A stretch of 64,000 nt of DNA from positions 1,178,001 to 1,242,000 of the forward strand of contig JAPXFQ010000113.1 in the NCBI GenBank assembly GCA_028564705.1, written 5' to 3'. The position numbers and the translations under genes were made by a program. The notes under the pieces were generated by a model. That model was not told the origin of the DNA. It did no database searches and saw only the letters and a list, made by a program, of their open reading frames with translations. Positions 12,413 through 64,000 of the stretch are shown here, piece by piece. This DNA comes from Apricaphanius iberus (Eukaryota > Chordata > Actinopteri > Cyprinodontiformes > Aphaniidae). Position 1 is the stretch's first letter; each line of letters starts with the position of its first letter.

Positions 12413-14330
12413 CCCCACAAAGCCAAATCGACTTTTCATTTAGACATTCTAATGTCTAAAGGAGTTCTAGCTCTAGCATCGAAATCAGGTCTATTGCTCA
12501 GCGGTTAAATTGCCCTAATGTATAACATCATATAAAATACGTGGAGCCTGAAAGAGACCAGGGACCCCAGTGAGCCAGAACAATTCAGACTTCTGCAGCT
12601 CTAAGCTGCAGCAGATTCAGACGAAACTAGCTCAAAGCTTGTCTGCCTCCTTACCTAGCACCCTTTGCTCCCTTACAACACTTGCCTGTGTCTTACTAGA
12701 CACATCTGCTCTGTGTTATGGCTGGGGCCTTGGCCATCAACTCAATCACTTTTTTTGTCAGTGCAAGACAAATTATACAGAAACTAGCAGTACAAAATAC
12801 ACCTGCAGGAATGCAAGTGGCTTCTCCACCATATGAGTTTGGTGTTAAAAAACAGCAAAACACAAAGAAGAAGAGAGAAATGTTCAGCCTGACTGGCCAT
12901 GAACAGTGAGCCAATAGGAAACTCAAAAAATCCAACTGTTTAAAAACTGTGAAAGCACCTTACAAAGTGTTAAAAAAGTTGTGCTGACTAGAACACTTTT
13001 CAGTGTAAAAGTTGTTACCACAGAAAGAAAGCTTAGTTAGCCTTTTTCAGTATCAGTATGGCACTTACCAAAAAATGTCAGAGAAAGAACTAAAGGTTTT
13101 CCTTAATTTACAAGGAAACTATTTTAGGCATACTACAACAAATCGCTTGACTTTGTTGAGCATTAGTTATTTTTTATTTTTTTACCATTTCATGACTTTG
13201 TAGATTTGGACATTTCTGGGTATAAAAGCCCTCTTACCAAAGGACACATACGTACCAAAGTTAGGGATACATTCTAGGGATGAACAAACCTGCAGCTGAC
13301 TTAAAAAGATGACAGGATAACAGAGGTTTTATCATGTGATTTTTCCATCTCTGGATAATATACAAAGATTTTTGATACAAGATCACAATCCAGTCTGAAT
13401 CAGCTATAAAATGTACATTTACTTACAAAATAAGTCCCACAAAACTAATAAGAGGCAAACATTATTAAGAACACAAAACTGAGGTTAAATGTAATCAGTA
13501 AAATATTCAATGTCCTAGCTTTATTTGCTTTCCACAATTGTGCTTTGGGAAATGCAGTTCTCACTGCTGCTAACCATTACAAACAAATTAAAAAGTGTTT
13601 GAAGAACTCGATCCTTGAAAATGAACATTTAGCTATGCTGAGAAGGTATTGAAGAAGCACACAGCTGTCAGGACTATACACGTTTTAAATCTCTCGAATA
13701 TGACAGCACCGAATATGACAAAGGTCTATTAAAAGTGCGACTGTACTTTTAATTTTAATTACCCACACAGGCTGCAGCAAATGTTAAAATGAAGACCACC
13801 GGTCACGCTCTTGGGTGCTTATTAAGGGAAATAGGCTTAAAAGGAAACGGCACATTTAATACAAGTCTGATAGCTCTCTCGCATTTGTCTCTCTGCCTTA
13901 GAGTGCAATTTCCCCTCTCACATAGCCCGGGAAGTCAGACAAATTAAAGTTCTTCTTCACATGTCTTTCTACTTCATCATGTTTTCCACACCTGGCGAAT
14001 CACGGGGAATCTCAAGTGTGCAGAAAAGCAATGGGGTGTAAAGTGACTGAGTGCAGCAGCTGCGCAAAGGCACTGCAGCAAACCTGGTTGCATGCTGCGA
14101 GTTCTCATCCGGCCACTGCCGCCCCTGCTGTGTGTGTGTTTGCGGCCAATCGCAAAACATTCCCAACTGTGCTCCCCTCAGCCAATCACCTTCAGGTGCT
14201 GCTGCTCAGCACTGAGAGTCAAACTCATTGGAAAGGAAGGACATCTTGATTTATATCACATCTAAGAAACTGTGCTGCATTACACAACCTACATAACAAT
14301 ATCAATCTGTGTCTGTCTGTTATACTGTAC
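12413..14330. other. intron after exon 26, no gene recognised
   Basis: Non-coding DNA including chance ORFs on both strands near 12570-12935. None matches the missing P-Rex2 C-terminus. Confidence 0.5.
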
Positions 14331-59756
<45,426 letters not shown>

Positions 59757-60589
59757 CTAGGGAAAACAAACAACCAAATATGGACATAACTACACACTTG
59801 TATACTGAAAGACCAAACAACAGCAGCACATACATACTCAGGGGGGAGAAAAAGGTGATGAGAGTGATCAGTGGAGAAAAAGCATTTAGAATGAGAGATA
59901 TCCCAAAGGAATGAATTGTTTATTTACCATCCAGGGTGAGACTTGACTATAAAATAAACCACTGGGTCTTACTTCTTGTGTGTTGCCTACTGCAACTCCA
60001 ACCGCAACAAACAGTAACTAATGCTTTGATTTGATTGCTGAAATTAGCTAAATTGGATTATTTTCTCTCTATTCATTTCTCAGTTACTAAAACTGACTGA
60101 CAGAGAAAGTGAGGAGACAAAGTAAAGAGGGCAAGCTGAACACGGAGAACTCCTTAATGCACCATTCTTCTGCCGGAATATATCCATAAACTCCTTTCTC
60201 CCCACAAAAGCCAAACAAAGAAAGCCAGGAGCTGCACCACAGGAATTCTCTAGAGGCGATATCCCGACCACGACAGAACCGATCCGTAGTCAATGTTCAG
60301 CCAAAGAGAGAATTTCACAAAATTTTTGGAGTGACAAAAGCCTAATCTGCTCTTTTCTGACATCTTACACTGTTTAAACATTGACCATGGATGTCTTCTG
60401 TCACTAAAAGTAACCACAGAGGAAAAAAATACCATCCTATGAATACAATGTAGGGAGAAAAATGTTTGCTCCTGCTGAGAAAATATTCTGCTCTTTTTTT
60501 TATATTCACATATTACAGATTATCAAACAAATGGTAATATTATAGTAAGATGACTTGAATAAATAAAAATATAGTTTTAAAATTATGAC

Positions 60590-61610
60590 TTCATTTAATC
60601 TAGGAAAAGCCTATCCAAAACACCATGACCACAAGTGAAAAACGTAACTACCCCCTAAAACTAATAACTTGTTGTGCCACCCTTGGCTGGAACAGCTGCC
60701 ATCAATTGTTTGTGGTTACTTGAACTCAGTCTTTAAAACCCCTGTTGAGGAAATTTGGCCAACTCTTCTAAGCAGAATTGTTGTAATTTTGTCAAATGAG
60801 AAGGTCTTTAAGCATGAATGGCCTGTTTAAGGGCATCTTAATTGGTTTTATGTCTAGACTTTGATTAGGCCACTCCAAAATCTTTTTTAAGGCATTCAAG
60901 TGGTAGACTTTGTGACGTGCTTTGAATTATATAGTCCTGCTGAATAACCTAAGACTGCTTGAGTATAAGGTCATGAACTGATGGACAAATATTCTCCGGA
61001 TTTTCATAGATAGGAGAGTTCTAGTCTTTAATAAATAAAAAAGCTGTCCAGTATCAAATCAGGAAAGAAGCCCCTGGCTATCCCAATATCACAATGTTTC
61101 TTTATATGATGGACTTTTTCTGAAATTATGTTAGTTTAAAACCCAATTTAACAGTATGCACACCTAAAAATGACCAGTTTGGTTTTGTCAGTTCACAAAA
61201 TAGCCAAACCTCTAGTTCTTTTGTTTTTTGTCAAAAGTCAGATGGGCTTTTGTGTTCTTTTTTCTAGGCAGTTGTTATCGAATTGGGCCTTCACCGTAAA
61301 TCCCCTTTTGCCCAAGTCTCTTTCTTGTTGCTGAATCATGAACTCTGACATCAGCTGAGGCAAGTCAGGCCTGCAGTAGTGGAGATGTTGGTCTGGCTTC
61401 ATTTTTGGACTGTAAATATTTAAAGTAATTCTGGTATGCAGGCCACTCCTGGAAAGGTTCATCATTGTCAGTGTTTTTTTTGTGTTTTTTTGTTTTGTTT
61501 TTGTAGATGATGTCTTCCCTTGGAAATGGCTTTGTAAGGCTTTCCAGATTTATGGATGTTAATGACTTCTCATCTCTTGTTTAATTTATTTACATTATGT
61601 CATGGTTTGT
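60590..61610 (-). mobile_element. Tc1-like transposon, nearly full length, inactive
   Basis: Reads through the whole reverse strand of a fish Tc1 family in order: ACTTGTTGTGCCACCCTTGG, ATTAGGCCACTCCAAAATCT, GGTCATGAACTGATGGACAA, TTGCCCAAGTCTCTTTCTTG, GAGGCAAGTCAGGCCTGCAG, GGCCACTCCTGGAAAGGTTC, GGAAATGGCTTTGTAAGG. The remaining minus-strand frame (61465-61238) covers part of the DNA-binding domain with NLSRSGLHTRIT. Multiple frameshifts and stops. Confidence 0.88.
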
Positions 61611-61668
61611 TGCTTTTCGATATATTTTTTAAACCTCTGTATTGTCAGACACTGATTTCTTGAATTTA

Positions 61669-61916
61669 TGGTGCGTTAACACCGTAAGTCTTTGTCATAG
61701 TTTGTATATACACATACTTTGTATAGTGATGTTGCCCGAAGTCGACGCTGCCTAGTCAACCACGATCCACAAGTGTTTAAAACATCCAGCAGAGAAAGAC
61801 CTGCCTACGAGCTTGCTAGCTTCAGTTTAAAAATGTATCTTCTGTGTATATGCATTGAACTAGTCGCTTTATGAGCGTTGCTTGACACTGACAAAGCTTG
61901 TGGTCTGAATGCACCA
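61669..61916 (-). mobile_element. PIF/Harbinger-type MITE, copy C (short, inverted)
   Basis: Begins TGGTGCGTTAACACCG and ends CTGAATGCACCA, with TTA on both sides (61666-61668, 61917-61919). Its interior is the reverse complement of copy B (GTTGCCCGAAGTCGACGCTG and TTTAAAACATCCAGCAGAG) with an internal deletion, 248 bases in total. Confidence 0.85.
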
Positions 61917-61919
61917 TTA

Positions 61920-64000
61920 GGGTGAGCTATCTGCTTTAACTAGAAAAGTCAAAAACCAAGAAAAAATTATGAGGTGGGAGAACAGTGGGCAGAACTGAAA
62001 CCACAGGAAAAGTGGTTCTCATCAGAATTATGCAATACTGTTTCTCACTCAACAAGTATGCCTCCATATAATCATCTGCAAAGTCATCTGAGCTTTGGAA
62101 GTACAGATGGGCAATAGATGCCGTTTTAAGTACAGCTGGTCATCCAGGTGTTGTATTATCCCACAGAGTGCTTCTCTGTGCTGCATTCTCACAACTGTAT
62201 CTCTTTAGAGTCATGGAGATAACCACATTTGACTAGCTTTTGATCCCTTTTAATCCTTTCAGCTGACAGATTCATTCATTGTCTAAACCACAGGGGTTTG
62301 AGATGTCTGCACAGACCAAAGGAAAAATCAGTACTGATTTTTAAAACCCACCATGCCATGTAACTAGGCCACAACTATGTCCAAAAGGACTTTATTAAGT
62401 GATTTGTTTTATCCTTCAGGCTCTTAAAAATGTGGCTGCTTCAGACTGACGGCTTTACAGTCTGATTATAAGTCAAACTAATCTTCTAAAAGCATTTTAT
62501 TACAAGGAAAGAGAAGAAAGCATAAAGGTTTAAAAAATAAAACATTATCTGGTTTGGAGTTGTCTGTTTTTTTCTACTGCCATGCCCACTTCTTCTGCTG
62601 CAATCAGCACAATTTCACTCACCTCTGATGCGCTCTGATCTAGTGCTCCCCTGCCGTCAAGTCTGTGCAAGATTATCAAAAGCTCCTGCCTGTAGATGTG
62701 TCCAGCAGCTTTTCCTTACCCTTGTTGGGACCACGTTTCTGTGCCCTGGATTCTCCTTGCTCACCCTGCCCTCATCTGACTTCTGCCAAGTTTCTGATCT
62801 CTGAACACTGACATGGTGTATGCGTCCCAACCTCTGAGTTTTAACAAGCCCTTGGATAAATAAACGGATCTCTGCCTCTTCATCTATAAACCTTTCCTTT
62901 CTGTCTCCTGCTTAACCATTTGACTTTTGGATTCTTTGCTGACAGAGTCAAACTTGCTCAATAGTTCATTTCCACGCTGCTTACAGTGACATCGCCCACG
63001 CTTTTTGCTCCAGGGTTTTTCTTTAGAGAAGCAAGAGTAACTCCAGAGTGTTCAGGCTGAAGAGGAAATGTCTGGAGACGTCACATCCTTTTTTTATTGC
63101 CGGAACAGACAAATTCCAAGATAATTCAGTCAGGATCTAATCCCTCATAGCCATCTTACAAAGGTTTGTGACTTTTGCTGATTCTCTTCTCTCACGGAGT
63201 TTCTAGAGTGCCCTTGCAGAAATGTCCTTACTCCCGTCAGTTTAGGATTTATAATAAATCTTATGAAATGTGTTGTGTACAGCTGAATTTTCTGTCTGTT
63301 TGATCATTCATTACACTAAAGCTAAATTTGAAATGCACCCTACATTATAATCTTGAAAGTGTGTGTGGTTTTCTTTCTTCAATGTCAAAACAATTTTTTC
63401 ATACTACTACATTTTCAATTTTTATTTAAGATGCCTACGCAAGATCCTATGCATTATTTATATAACATAGTAATCTCCTGGGTGTTTTTCAAAGTGTGAC
63501 TTTTCTTTCTTTGTTACATGTACTGGTATACCTAAATAAAATGTCTCAACTTTGCTGTGTCAGCAGGAGGCAACAGTGCAGAAATGAATAACATCAAGAT
63601 TCACATGAGGATTCTGAGCATGGCTAGAGCAGCGCTAGGCTTAATATTTTTCCCAAAATTTTCTTTGACACTGTTTAACATTTTTCCTAACAGTGCAAAT
63701 TTGAAGATTACTGGGGGGGGGGGGAATCTTGATAACAGGGCTTAAGTTTTTCCATCACAGAAAACAATTTTGCTTAAAACAAAAAATTCTAGCTTGCAAA
63801 AACAATCATGGTTTAGACACTAAAGAAAGGAAATTCAACTTTTTTTCCTCTTTTTTTTTGTCTTTACATAGAATTGTTTTGAAACACTGTTTGGAACAAG
63901 CCACAAAAGCAAAAATATTGGTTGGTGAAATAAACGACTTACTGGAGAATCACCAGTTCAGCTTGTAGCTACCACTAAATTTAGCTGGTGTTCATTTTGT
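61920..64000. other. prex2 upstream intron, no exon found
   Basis: No exon for the expected PH/DEP1 junction (KLTTFPKCFLG-like) was recognised. A run of 12 G sits at 63713-63724. Confidence 0.5.

Overview
The window is vertebrate nuclear DNA, most likely from a ray-finned (teleost) fish. The evidence is a multi-exon gene with GT-AG introns, abundant Tc1/mariner relics, PIF/Harbinger-type and hAT-type short elements, a tRNA-derived SINE, a Rex1/CR1-type LINE fragment and an RTE-type LINE fragment. There are no operons, ribosome binding sites or CRISPR arrays.

One gene dominates: the middle and C-terminal part of prex2 (P-Rex2, a PIP3- and Gbeta-gamma-regulated Rac guanine nucleotide exchange factor) on the minus strand. 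I placed 26 coding exons between 59756 (5' side) and 14331 (3' side), 3126 coding bases, about 1042 codons. At all 25 internal junctions the phases agree, every boundary has AG/GT dinucleotides, and no exon has an in-frame stop. In transcript order they encode: the second half of DEP1 (exons 1-2), DEP2 (exons 3-6), PDZ1 (exons 6-8), PDZ2 with its GLGF loop (exons 8-10), a linker (exons 11-12), and the long region related to inositol polyphosphate 4-phosphatase (exons 13-26). The catalytic DH-PH part lies upstream of the window (beyond 64000). The last roughly 130 residues, the stop codon and the 3' UTR were not found below 14331 and probably lie beyond coordinate 1.

Region by region: 1-14330 is downstream intron with several transposon relics and a GC-rich repeat at about 6.7-7.4 kb. 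14331-25768 holds exons 26-16. 25769-32391 is a large intron with an RTE-type LINE relic and a Tc1 relic. 32392-40819 holds exons 15-11. 40820-46467 is an intron with a long perfect foldback, and a SINE split by a hAT element. 46468-59756 holds exons 10-1 and a Rex1-like LINE. 59757-64000 is upstream intron with a nearly full-length Tc1 relic and a Harbinger-type MITE.

I did not find a new multi-gene system. The most unusual signals are two long perfect hairpins with 4-base loops (30 bp and 38 bp stems), each enclosed by an outer 8-bp inverted repeat; an unidentified stretch open on both strands next to the LINE at 51.7-52.1 kb; and well-resolved nested insertions (hAT in SINE, Harbinger MITE in Tc1). 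No computation or database search was run. Family names rest on recognition of protein and repeat sequences.
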